This document shows, in pieces, positions 56,715-64,000 of a stretch of 64,000 bases of DNA (position 1 is the stretch's first letter; each line of letters starts with the position of its first letter). The stretch is taken from assembly GCA_051715425.1 (NCBI GenBank), contig JBPXJS010000042.1, positions 1-64,000 of the forward strand. Reading direction: 5' to 3'. The position numbers and the translations under genes are program-made. The DNA comes from JAJTFA01 sp051715425. GTDB lineage: Bacteria > Bacteroidota > Bacteroidia > UKL13-3. The notes under the pieces were generated by a model. That model was not told the DNA's origin, did not search any database, and saw nothing but the letters and a program-made list of their open reading frames with translations.

Positions 56715-57506
56715 TTATTTCCTGTAAGGGATAATGGTATCTTCCAGCAATGCTTTAAAGTCCTTTAATGGAATCATATTGGGCCCATCACTTTTTGCGT
56801 GATCAGGATCTTCATGCACCTCAAAAAAGAAACCATCTGCACCAACAGCAGCAGCAGCTTTTGCCATATATGGTGCATATTCCCTGTTTCCTCCGCTTTT
56901 ACCATCCAGTCCTCCGGGGCGTTGCACACTATGTGTTACATCCATGCATACCGGATAACCAAATGTTTTCATATCTACGAGGTTTCTAAAATCAACCACC
57001 AGGTTGTTATAACCAAACATGGTTCCACGTTCTGTAAGTATAATTTGATTATTTCCTGCTCCTTCTACTTTTTTTACGGCATATTTCATATCAAAACCGG
57101 AAAGGAACTGGGCCTTTTTAATATTTACAATTTTGCCTGTTTTAGCCGATTCAACCAATAAATCTGTTTGGCGGCAAAGAAATGCAGGTATCTGTATAAT
57201 ATCTACCACTTCTCCAATTGCCTTGGCCTGATTGCTTTCGTGAATATCGGTGGTAACAGGTAAACCAAACTGATCTTTTACTTTTTGCAATATTTTTAGT
57301 CCTTCTTCCATACCACCTCCGCGGTAAGAATCGAGTGAGGTACGGTTTGCTTTATCAAAGGATGCCTTGAAAATATATGTGAGTTTTAGTTCATCTGCTA
57401 TTTTGGATATTTTTTCTGCCAGGTTCATTACCATTGTTTCCCCTTCAATTACACAAGGGCCGGCTATTAAAAAAGTACCGGTTTTTATTTTTTCATATAA
57501 AGTCAT
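56715..57506 (-). CDS. kdsA: 3-deoxy-8-phosphooctulonate synthase (KdsA)
   Basis: 263 aa. LIAGPCVIEGE start, SFDKANRTS, DIHESNQAK, IPAFLCRQTDLL (Cys ligand of the metal-dependent form), TERGTMFGYNNLVVDFR and CMDVTHSVQRPGG are all present. Makes Kdo-8-phosphate from arabinose-5-phosphate and PEP, the committed step to the Kdo of lipopolysaccharide. Single gene, with kdsD 1.9 kb upstream on the same strand. Confidence 0.97.
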   Translation of the reverse strand: MTLYEKIKTGTFLIAGPCVIEGETMVMNLAEKISKIADELKLTYIFKASFDKANRTSLDSYRGGGMEEGLKILQKVKDQFGLPVTTDIHESNQAKAIGEVVDIIQIPAFLCRQTDLLVESAKTGKIVNIKKAQFLSGFDMKYAVKKVEGAGNNQIILTERGTMFGYNNLVVDFRNLVDMKTFGYPVCMDVTHSVQRPGGLDGKSGGNREYAPYMAKAAAAVGADGFFFEVHEDPDHAKSDGPNMIPLKDFKALLEDTIIPYRK

Positions 57507-57601
57507 GCTGCGAATTTAATACTTTAAACGGAATGAATAAGGTTTACTGAAAAGGGTAGTATTTACCCAATAAAATCAAGGTTTTGAATGGACGAAATGA
57601 G

Positions 57602-59344
57602 TTATTTTAAAAATACCAGTTTTTTGGTTGAAAGAATCTGACCATCTACCTCGAGCGAATAAAAATAAGTGCCTGATTGACTAAATCCATGTTCATAAAG
57701 CACCTCGTTGATGCCACTCTTCAGTTCAAGGGGAAGTTTTTGTATTAGCCTGCCTTGTATATCTGCAATTCGGATGCAGGCGAAATTGTATTCAGGAATT
57801 CTGTTTACCATTACAGAAATGGTTGTGGTTTCATCAAATGGATTCGGACTTGCTGGAAGCAGTTCAAGTGCATTCGTTTTGGTCAGTTCTTCCGTACCGG
57901 TTGGCGCCTGCTGTACCGCTTTCACACTTTTTTCGGGAGCAAACCTGCTTTCAATACCATTAACATCAACGGCAGCCACCGAAATAAAATAGAAAGTATC
58001 CTTTTTCACGTTGTACAATTTTGTTTCTGTGATACCTGTTATAGTTAGTACCGTGTCAAAATCATTTCTGGTGGTGCGCACCCCAATTTTGTAAGTTTGT
58101 ATTCCTGCAATTGGGGTTATTCTGATGGTAATGCCGTTTCCATCGTTTCCTGTAATAAATTCAGGAGCATTGGGTGGACCTGAGGCTGCCATGGCCATAC
58201 CGGTAGCATTAACCATTGCATTTCTCTTCAGGTAGTTAAGGTTCACGTACAGGCTGTCGGGAATCTGGTCTCCGTTCAAATCCTTACCAAGTACATCTCT
58301 TGTGGTGTGTTGCCGGTCTGTGTATGACGGGCTAATCTGGGCATCACCATGTTCATGTGTTGATGTATGACGAATGGCAGGATATCCCTGCTGCCTGAAA
58401 GGAATATGGTCACCACCGCGGCCTGTGCGGTCTTCCGCATTCATAATATGTAGCGTAAAAGGGATGTCAAGGAGTGCTGCTGCTTCATCAAAAAATTCCA
58501 TTTTTACAAAACGTGCCAGGTTTTTTTGCAACGATAGATTGGTGCCAAAGGAGAAAATTCGCATGCTGCTGCTGTCAATGGTATTTTCACCGGGGCATCC
58601 CGGAGGAGAAGCCGTTTTGCCGCACAAAATGCCACCTATTACATCATTGTTTAGCACTGCTTCTATTTTTATTCCTTTGGCAGCACAGTATAATGCAAAA
58701 GCGTTTGCTCCGTCAAGCCCCTGTTCTTCTCCGATGGTGACGATAAATACAAGGGTATTTTTGTAGCTGTATGCACTCATTACCCTTGCCAGTTCTATCA
58801 CCAAAGCAGTGCCGCTGCCATTATCTTCCATACCATTGGCCATACAGGAAGTATCGCAGGCATCTTCACAACGGCTGTCCATATGCGCTTCCACCATCAC
58901 CACTGATTTATCGGATGTATCGGTACCGGGCAATACGCAATAAATATTTCTGTGTTGTGCCATTCCGCAAATGGATTTATCAAATTGCAGGTAAGATGGA
59001 ATGATTCTGTTTGATTGTTGGGAACTGAATTGTTTAAACTTCTCAAATACCCAACGCCTTGCTGCGCCAATTCCTTTAACAGGAGATATCGTATCCGATC
59101 CGGTATTCCGGTTATAAAAAGATGCCAGGGTGTTCAGATAACTTAACATGGAATCCGTATTCAGGTTGTTCCAAAGCCCTGTTATGATTTGTTGTTTGGT
59201 ATAAGTTGGGGTTGGGGTGTATAAGGATGGATTGTAGTTTCCTTTCAGAATGTCTTCGGCAACCGGATTGGTGCTTATGATATTTGTTTGCGCCATTGCC
59301 ATCCCGGCAAAAAGCAGCATCAGGCAAGTGATCAGCGTTTTCAT
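57602..59344 (-). CDS. M28-family metallopeptidase with T9SS sorting domain
   Basis: 580 aa from the ATG at 59344 (supported by a TAnnTTTG box directly upstream). Signal peptide (LLFAGMAMAQ). M28 zinc motifs: VEAHMDSRCED, MEDNGSGTALV, IGEEQGLDGA, and HTSTHEHGD. Then an FN3-like domain about 410-495 and a type A CTD (PASPNPFDETTTISV... GTYFYSLEVDGQ). Exported by T9SS; an aminopeptidase or related peptidase. Sits between kdsA and kdsD. Confidence 0.92.
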   Translation of the reverse strand: MKTLITCLMLLFAGMAMAQTNIISTNPVAEDILKGNYNPSLYTPTPTYTKQQIITGLWNNLNTDSMLSYLNTLASFYNRNTGSDTISPVKGIGAARRWVFEKFKQFSSQQSNRIIPSYLQFDKSICGMAQHRNIYCVLPGTDTSDKSVVMVEAHMDSRCEDACDTSCMANGMEDNGSGTALVIELARVMSAYSYKNTLVFIVTIGEEQGLDGANAFALYCAAKGIKIEAVLNNDVIGGILCGKTASPPGCPGENTIDSSSMRIFSFGTNLSLQKNLARFVKMEFFDEAAALLDIPFTLHIMNAEDRTGRGGDHIPFRQQGYPAIRHTSTHEHGDAQISPSYTDRQHTTRDVLGKDLNGDQIPDSLYVNLNYLKRNAMVNATGMAMAASGPPNAPEFITGNDGNGITIRITPIAGIQTYKIGVRTTRNDFDTVLTITGITETKLYNVKKDTFYFISVAAVDVNGIESRFAPEKSVKAVQQAPTGTEELTKTNALELLPASPNPFDETTTISVMVNRIPEYNFACIRIADIQGRLIQKLPLELKSGINEVLYEHGFSQSGTYFYSLEVDGQILSTKKLVFLK

Positions 59345-59353
59345 AGACTTACT

Positions 59354-59361
59354 CAAATGTA
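59354..59361 (-). promoter_or_regulatory. -7 promoter element for the M28 peptidase gene
   Basis: TACATTTG on the minus strand, exact TAnnTTTG. Predicted start about 59351, 7 nt before the ATG at 59344; this argues against an upstream in-frame ATG at 59365. Confidence 0.5.
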
Positions 59362-59439
59362 ACAAAATTCCGGAAACAGGATTTTAAATTCTGCCTGAGG
59401 GAATGCAATTAAAAACGCTGTTTTAAAAAAAGGTATTAT

Positions 59440-60396
59440 TTACAGAGAAACACTGTATATCTGCGCCACACCTGCCAGTTTACCCTTTTCAGCAACCAAC
59501 AAGGAAGTAATTTTATGTTTGGTCATTAATTCTTCAGCCTCTGCCATTTTCATGGTTTTGCTTATTGTTTTAGGGTTTGGAGTCATGATGTCTTTTGCTT
59601 TAAGGCTAAATAGTTTCTCTGCAAACTTGTCCATAGCTCTCCTGAGGTCTCCATCAGTAACTACTCCTTTAATATTGTTTTTGTCTTCAACAATGGCCAA
59701 ACCAAGCCTGCCTGCACTCATGGTATTAATCACTGTTTTTATCGAATCGTTTAATGAAACCACCGGTAGGTTGTCTTTATACATGCAATCTTCTACTGTA
59801 GTTAATAACCTGCGTCCTAAACTTCCACCGGGATGAAATTTGGCAAAGTCTTCCGATTTGAAATTGCGTGCCTTCATCAGTGCCACAGCCAATGCATCGC
59901 CCATGGCTAAGGTAGCAGTTGTTGATGAGGTGGGTGCCAGTTCAAGCGGACAAGCCTCCTTGTATACTTTTACGTTTAAATGAAAGTTGCTGTGTTGTGC
60001 GAGTGTTGATTGAGGATTCCCACTCATTCCTATCAACGGAATTTTTGAAGCTTTGATAAATGGAATAATTTTAAGCAGTTCTTCTGTTTCACCTGAATAT
60101 GAAATACCCACTACTATATCTTCCTTTTTTAGCATACCCAAATCGCCATGAAAAGCCTCAACCGGATGCAGGAACATACTTGGCGTTCCAGTGCTTGCAA
60201 GGGTTGCTGAAATTTTTCGGCCAATTAATCCCGATTTCCCCACACCGGTTATTACCAACCTGCCTTTACTTTTAAGGATCGTATCTATCACTTTGCCAAA
60301 GTTATCATCAATTAATTTGCTTAAATCACTGATGGATTTTGCTTCAATCTGAAATACTTCTTTAGCGTAATTGGTGTAGGTGCTGTGCTTACTCAT
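59440..60396 (-). CDS. kdsD: Arabinose-5-phosphate isomerase, KdsD/KpsF type
   Basis: 318 aa. N-terminal SIS domain (GVGKSGLIGRKIS, HPVEAFHGDLGML, ISYSGETEEL, PTSSTTATLAMGDALA) and two CBS domains at about 205-318 ending AGVAQIYSV. Converts ribulose-5-phosphate to arabinose-5-phosphate, the KdsA substrate. Full length for the family (about 320 aa). Confidence 0.96.
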   Translation of the reverse strand: MSKHSTYTNYAKEVFQIEAKSISDLSKLIDDNFGKVIDTILKSKGRLVITGVGKSGLIGRKISATLASTGTPSMFLHPVEAFHGDLGMLKKEDIVVGISYSGETEELLKIIPFIKASKIPLIGMSGNPQSTLAQHSNFHLNVKVYKEACPLELAPTSSTTATLAMGDALAVALMKARNFKSEDFAKFHPGGSLGRRLLTTVEDCMYKDNLPVVSLNDSIKTVINTMSAGRLGLAIVEDKNNIKGVVTDGDLRRAMDKFAEKLFSLKAKDIMTPNPKTISKTMKMAEAEELMTKHKITSLLVAEKGKLAGVAQIYSVSL

Positions 60397-60554
60397 TGGT
60401 GCGAAGATAAGAATTGTGTACCTGATAAAAATATCATAAAGTCATTTCTGTATAGCAAAGCACAATTGGCTAAAGAAATGAGATGTTTTGTAAATAAAAT
60501 GGAACTTGAAATGAATAAAATTAATAATTTATTAAATAATATTAATATTTTAAT

Positions 60555-60562
60555 TAGTTTTG
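60555..60562 (+). promoter_or_regulatory. -7 promoter element for the DUF2089 gene
   Basis: TAGTTTTG, exact TAnnTTTG; predicted start about 60565, 17-nt leader. The 185 bp between kdsD and this gene are very AT-rich and contain no credible gene. Confidence 0.5.
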
Positions 60563-60581
60563 TTTCATTATACCATGAGTA

Positions 60582-60875
60582 ATGGCTTTAACAACTGAAA
60601 AAAAACTACCTCAGCTTTGTCCTAGTTGCCAGAATAAACTAAGTGTTAAAAAGCTGGTATGTATGAATTGTGAAACAGAAGTGGATGGTTTATACCAAAT
60701 GCCAACCTTATCTGCCCTTACCCCGGAGGAGCAGGCTTTCGTTATTGATTTTATGAAATCAAGCGGAAGCCTTAAAGATATGGCAAAGATCATGGGGCTT
60801 AGTTATCCCAGCGTGCGTAATTACCTCGATGAGATTATTTCAAAACTCAATAAGCTCGAGAAAAACAAGAAATAG
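60582..60875 (+). CDS. DUF2089-type zinc-ribbon HTH regulator
   Basis: 97 aa. An N-terminal zinc ribbon (LCPSCQNKLSVKKLVCMNCE: CxxC twice) is followed by FVIDFMKSSGSLKDMAKIMG and LSYPSVRNYLDEIISKL, a helix-turn-helix as in DUF2089. Probably a small DNA-binding regulator. The next gene starts 3 bp later, so it may control its own operon with the membrane protein and the exported hydrolase. Confidence 0.85.
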   Translation: MALTTEKKLPQLCPSCQNKLSVKKLVCMNCETEVDGLYQMPTLSALTPEEQAFVIDFMKSSGSLKDMAKIMGLSYPSVRNYLDEIISKLNKLEKNKK

Positions 60876-60878
60876 CCT

Positions 60879-61460
60879 ATGAAAACGAACTACGAAACAT
60901 GGTTGTTTAATCCGTTTAAATTGATTGCAGGATGGAGTGCGTTTGGCCTGGGAAGTTTTTTTATCCTTTTAATGGTGATACTGCTGTCATTTACACCATT
61001 AAGTCTGGATGGGGTGGTGGATGTGCATATCACAGGCATTAAACCTATCATCACTCATGCAGGAATGATGTTTATAAATGTCTTTTCCATGATATTATTT
61101 CTCCTTATTTCAGGCAGGGTTCTTTCCGGAAATGCCTTCAGGTTAATTGATATTGTAGGTACCCAGATGCTGGCAAAAGCACCTTTTTTGTTGGTGGTTA
61201 TTACCGGTTTTTTTATCGAACCTCAAACCGGAGAGGCAATTCTCAAGGCAGCCGGAAGTGGGAATATGAATGATGTGTTTTCAGGAAAAGTGATCTTGCT
61301 CATTGTTGTATCTGTTGTTGCAACGGTATGGTCTGTTATTCTCATGTACCGTTCTTATAGCATTTGTTTTCATATCAGCGGTACCAAATCCGTAGTATCC
61401 TTTATTGTTTGTTTTCTACTCGCAGAGGTGGCATCAAAAATTCTGATTCTTTCCATTTAA
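60879..61460 (+). CDS. YIP1-like multi-pass membrane protein
   Basis: 193 aa with five membrane segments. The start NYETWLFNPFKLIAGWSAF and later segments are like a YIP1-type family common in Bacteroidota, function unknown. Starts 3 bp after the DUF2089 stop and ends 11 bp before the hydrolase start. Confidence 0.65.
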   Translation: MKTNYETWLFNPFKLIAGWSAFGLGSFFILLMVILLSFTPLSLDGVVDVHITGIKPIITHAGMMFINVFSMILFLLISGRVLSGNAFRLIDIVGTQMLAKAPFLLVVITGFFIEPQTGEAILKAAGSGNMNDVFSGKVILLIVVSVVATVWSVILMYRSYSICFHISGTKSVVSFIVCFLLAEVASKILILSI

Positions 61461-61471
61461 ACTTAACCCCT

Positions 61472-62683
61472 ATGAAAAAAAGTATCTTATTGTTGATGGC
61501 CTGCGCCATGCTGTTAAACCTGAAAGCACAGGTATCAGTTGAAGTATCATTTGTGCATGAAGGTTTACAGTTGAATGGTACACTTACCAAACCTTCTTCT
61601 GTTGGTGTTTTTCCTTTAATTATTATTTGTCCGGGTTCCGGGGCGAATGACCGTAACGCCACATTGCCTTTGCTGGGTGCAACGGTGCAATGTTTTTATC
61701 CCGCTATTTATGGTGATACACTGAGACCATATAAAGACCTGGCTGAAGCATTAACAGCAAAAGGTTATGCTGTATTGCGCTATGATAAGATTGAGTATAC
61801 CTATCCGAATCCGGGCACTATTACTTTTCGCAAATTGTGGCTTCCGGTAATGAGTGCCGTTGATTATGCAAAAACAAGAAATGATATTGATGCGTCAAAA
61901 ATTATACTTGCCGGACACAGTGAAAGTGGCATGTTAATTCCCTACATATCAAAACAACGCAATGATATTTTTGCTTTGATAAACCTGGCCGGAGCCCGCA
62001 CCTCATTCGATTCTTTGCTTGCTTATCAGTATCGCACTTTCCCCCGTATGTGCAACAGCGATACCACCCAAACAGATCTGATAGCTTCACAGACGCTAGC
62101 CTATTTTCAACTGATCAGGTCGGGCACATGGAATGGATCAACGCCTCCGTTTGCCGGAGTACCTGCAGCTGTTTGGGCAGAGTATACCCGCATAGGCGAT
62201 TCTGTTGTTCACAACTACAACCTCTCGTTAAAACCATTATTATTTATTGGATTGGAAAAGGATATCAATGTACCTGTAACAACAGAGTACGAGCGGTTTA
62301 AAAAAGAAATTACCACACCCGCCACTTTTGTGCGTTTGCCTGATATTATTCATTACATGAACCCGTTTAATAATAAACGTATTAGTCCTTCGATACCTGA
62401 TACCATTGCCTGGTGGCTTCAAAGCAAAGGGGTAAGCGCTACGGGTAATTTATTAAACCTGGTAAAAAAGCTGAAAGTATTATATAAGGACAATCAAATA
62501 GAACTTAATGTGCAAAATGAAACCATTACAGAAGTTGCTGTATACGATATGGCCGGTTCCTGTGTACTTCGTTTTGCAAAAGGGCAAACTTCTTTTTCTG
62601 CGGAGACCTTGCGCAAGGGTATGTATATTTTAAAGGTAAATTCAGGCATGCTGGTTTACACTGAAAAACTACTTGTGAGGTAA
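61472..62683 (+). CDS. Alpha/beta hydrolase with T9SS sorting domain
   Basis: 403 aa from the ATG at 61472, which starts a signal peptide (LLLMACAMLLNLKAQ); an upstream in-frame start at 61364 would overlap the membrane protein gene. Serine hydrolase motifs: CPGSGANDRN, AGHSESGMLIPY (nucleophile elbow) and an acid in GLEKDINVPV; His in DIIHYMNPF. C terminus about 330-403 is a type A CTD (VYDMAGSC, RKGMYILKVNSG). Exported esterase or peptidase; third gene of the DUF2089 operon. Confidence 0.9.
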   Translation: MKKSILLLMACAMLLNLKAQVSVEVSFVHEGLQLNGTLTKPSSVGVFPLIIICPGSGANDRNATLPLLGATVQCFYPAIYGDTLRPYKDLAEALTAKGYAVLRYDKIEYTYPNPGTITFRKLWLPVMSAVDYAKTRNDIDASKIILAGHSESGMLIPYISKQRNDIFALINLAGARTSFDSLLAYQYRTFPRMCNSDTTQTDLIASQTLAYFQLIRSGTWNGSTPPFAGVPAAVWAEYTRIGDSVVHNYNLSLKPLLFIGLEKDINVPVTTEYERFKKEITTPATFVRLPDIIHYMNPFNNKRISPSIPDTIAWWLQSKGVSATGNLLNLVKKLKVLYKDNQIELNVQNETITEVAVYDMAGSCVLRFAKGQTSFSAETLRKGMYILKVNSGMLVYTEKLLVR

Positions 62684-62689
62684 CTCTTC

Positions 62690-63607
62690 CTACAGTTGTG
62701 AGCCGAGATCATGAATGAGTAATCCGGTTCGGACACTCACTCCTTTTCCGTTCAGGTGATAGGGGGTATTAAATAGAAGTGAATCGGGCATCACGTATTT
62801 TTCCGGGGTTCCTAATACCTTAAATCCTCTTTGATGAAGGGCAGATTCAAGCTGTTTTATTTGTTTTCTGCTGTTTAAAAAAGACGTGAACTGAATGCCG
62901 GGAAATGTGATAAATAGTATTGCCTTTTTCTGAACTAACTCCTTTTTAAAAGACGCAAGTTGATCTAACAGGACTGTATTCAGAGGTCTTTTTTCCGGGG
63001 GATAAGCTTTAAATGGCTGTGGCAATGAATCCCTGTGGGTATATACATCCCCATATACATTGAAGGCATCAACACCATACACATTCAGGTTCTTGTAATG
63101 AACATATTCTGATGGATAAAATTTGCTTAAAGCATACCGGGGTAAATAGGGTAAAATATTTCTCCATTGTTTAATGTTTAAATTTGTTAACTCTGATGGT
63201 GAAAGGTCCAACACACTTTTTAGCAGGGCTTCCCCTCCGTATGCCGATTGGCCAAAATACTGCTGGTATTCTGAGGAGATAACCACCACATCCTTTTCTC
63301 TGATATACGGGAGTGTATGATTTAACATATATAACAAACCCAGAGAGGCCTGAATGCCCGTATTCACCGGAAACAGGTTTAATGAATCATGGATCATGCT
63401 GCTGTTTATTCCAAAACTCAGGTTCGATCCACCAATAAAAATTACTCTTGGGGATGGTGCATATTGCAATAAAGAGTCTTTACGGATGCGCGAAAACAAT
63501 AAGGATTCAGATGCCCGTGGTGTAGGTGGTAAAAATATGGCAGCCATTAATACCAACATCAGTATGAAGAAAAAGGTAAGGATATGCAGTATAAATTTCT
63601 TCATCAA
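62690..63607 (-). CDS. SGNH/DltD-like protein paired with MBOAT acyltransferase
   Basis: 305 aa, N-terminal membrane segment (FILHILTFFFILMLVLMAAIF). FIGGSNLSFGINSSMI resembles the SGNH-like block I of DltD/AlgX-type proteins, though a standard GDS is not seen; PYHLNGKGV near the end resembles the His block (T/D-x-x-HLN-G). Coupled by 4 bp to the MBOAT gene upstream, the typical partner for O-acylation of surface polysaccharide. Confidence 0.72.
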   Translation of the reverse strand: MMKKFILHILTFFFILMLVLMAAIFLPPTPRASESLLFSRIRKDSLLQYAPSPRVIFIGGSNLSFGINSSMIHDSLNLFPVNTGIQASLGLLYMLNHTLPYIREKDVVVISSEYQQYFGQSAYGGEALLKSVLDLSPSELTNLNIKQWRNILPYLPRYALSKFYPSEYVHYKNLNVYGVDAFNVYGDVYTHRDSLPQPFKAYPPEKRPLNTVLLDQLASFKKELVQKKAILFITFPGIQFTSFLNSRKQIKQLESALHQRGFKVLGTPEKYVMPDSLLFNTPYHLNGKGVSVRTGLLIHDLGSQL

Positions 63608-63999
63608 AACTGAAAGTAAATAAATTGTTGGTCTTTACCGAAATGAATGAGAATGGTTAAACTAAGAATAAGATAAACAGCCCAGCGTAAAGGCCTGTAC
63701 CAGCTTGTGAATAAACCCTCCAATGCAAATTCTTTTTCCCTCCCTGCCCATTCTATTACCAGCAATAAACCAATAAAGAATAAAAGTTTTAGCGGAAGCA
63801 ATACAGGTACAGAAAATAAGTCAGGTGTAAAAAGGTTGCCTATATATGCCAATGCACTGGTTAATGATTCGGCTCTGAAAAATATCCAGCCAAAGGTGGT
63901 AAGTGTAAAGGTGAACAATATCTGTAACACTTCTTTTACAGATGGAAATACTTTTCCGGAGGCTACCGTATTCAGGTTTTTTCTGTTTGCTCCAAATAA
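63604..63999 (-). CDS. MBOAT-family O-acyltransferase, C-terminal part
   Basis: The 3' end of a gene that continues past the window; 131 codons visible. FGANRKNLNTVA and TTFGWIFFRAESLTSALAYIG are typical of the C-terminal region of AlgI-like MBOAT proteins, followed by two more membrane segments. Member of a two-gene unit with the SGNH-like protein. A GTG at 63930 in the same frame is internal, not a start. Confidence 0.85.
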   Translation of the reverse strand, partial: LFGANRKNLNTVASGKVFPSVKEVLQILFTFTLTTFGWIFFRAESLTSALAYIGNLFTPDLFSVPVLLPLKLLFFIGLLLVIEWAGREKEFALEGLFTSWYRPLRWAVYLILSLTILIHFGKDQQFIYFQF

Positions 64000-64000
64000 A

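Noticed and set aside
58374..58766. 130-codon open frame antisense to the M28 peptidase
   Set aside because: No start context or family features; lies wholly inside a strong peptidase gene.
60385..60582. 65-codon plus-strand frame before the DUF2089 gene
   Set aside because: Overlaps the kdsD start, ends at the DUF2089 start, AT-driven composition (Asn/Ile runs), and the promoter box lies inside it.

Overview
The window comes from a member of the Bacteroidota. Supporting signs are Type IX secretion (T9SS) C-terminal sorting domains of types A and B, a PorP/SprF homologue, an OmpA protein with PorE-like architecture, a fused CcoNO cbb3 oxidase, MlaE/F/D without MlaB next to mlaE, AT-rich intergenic DNA, and several exact TAnnTTTG elements (the Bacteroidota -7 promoter box) just upstream of start codons. 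A class such as Chitinophagia or Sphingobacteriia is likely, but the sequence alone does not settle it. Everything looks chromosomal; I see no insertion sequence, prophage, integrase or CRISPR array.

Layout. 1-4.3 kb: a T9SS surface operon (3' part of a giant Ig/DUF11/CHU_C protein, PorP/SprF, PorE-like OmpA). 4.4-15.4 kb: a plus-strand group of stress-type and envelope genes (two paralogous coiled-coil envelope proteins, lmo0937-like, YtxH, holin-like DUF1469, DUF4199-like, Dps, MlaE-F-D, TSP3-OmpA, HMA-AraC regulator, CsbD-like, DUF1003, TfoX). 15.4-23.8 kb: tRNA-Leu(CAA) with a decayed copy of its 5' end, CPBP protease, 2OG oxygenase, TPR protein, zinc-ribbon/Nif3 pair, WD40 protein and phosphopantetheinyl transferase. 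24-34.3 kb: DODA-type dioxygenase, then the complete cbb3 oxidase biogenesis and structural cluster on the minus strand (USP-ccoI-ccoS, then ccoNO-Q-P-G-H-SafE). 34.5-42.5 kb: beta-barrel, His-rich membrane protein, alpha/beta hydrolase, rhodanese, DUF2892, Crp/Fnr regulator, a dihydroorotase-like protein lacking its metal ligands, and a BatA/vWA protein. 43.2-49.9 kb: a 2238-aa T9SS adhesin-like protein. 50-64 kb: VIT1 transporter, EEP nuclease, vWA protein, two thioredoxin-fold proteins, HAD phosphatase, lipoproteins, Kdo genes kdsA and kdsD flanking an exported M28 peptidase, DUF2089 regulator plus membrane protein plus exported hydrolase, and a truncated MBOAT/SGNH acyltransferase pair.

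Most notable regulatory observations. Two 14-bp ATGAT-N4-ATCAT palindromes lie at exactly the same distance (52 bp) from -7-like boxes upstream of the two halves of the cbb3 cluster, the geometry expected for FNR-type activation near -61.5. A CRP-type palindrome sits before a short operon beginning with an unreported-looking 33-aa membrane ORF and next to a Crp/Fnr gene. Two strong intrinsic terminators are embedded inside the coding sequence of a neighbouring gene. Several promoters predict leaders of 0-8 nt. All functional statements are from reading the sequence and recalled family knowledge; no searches were run.
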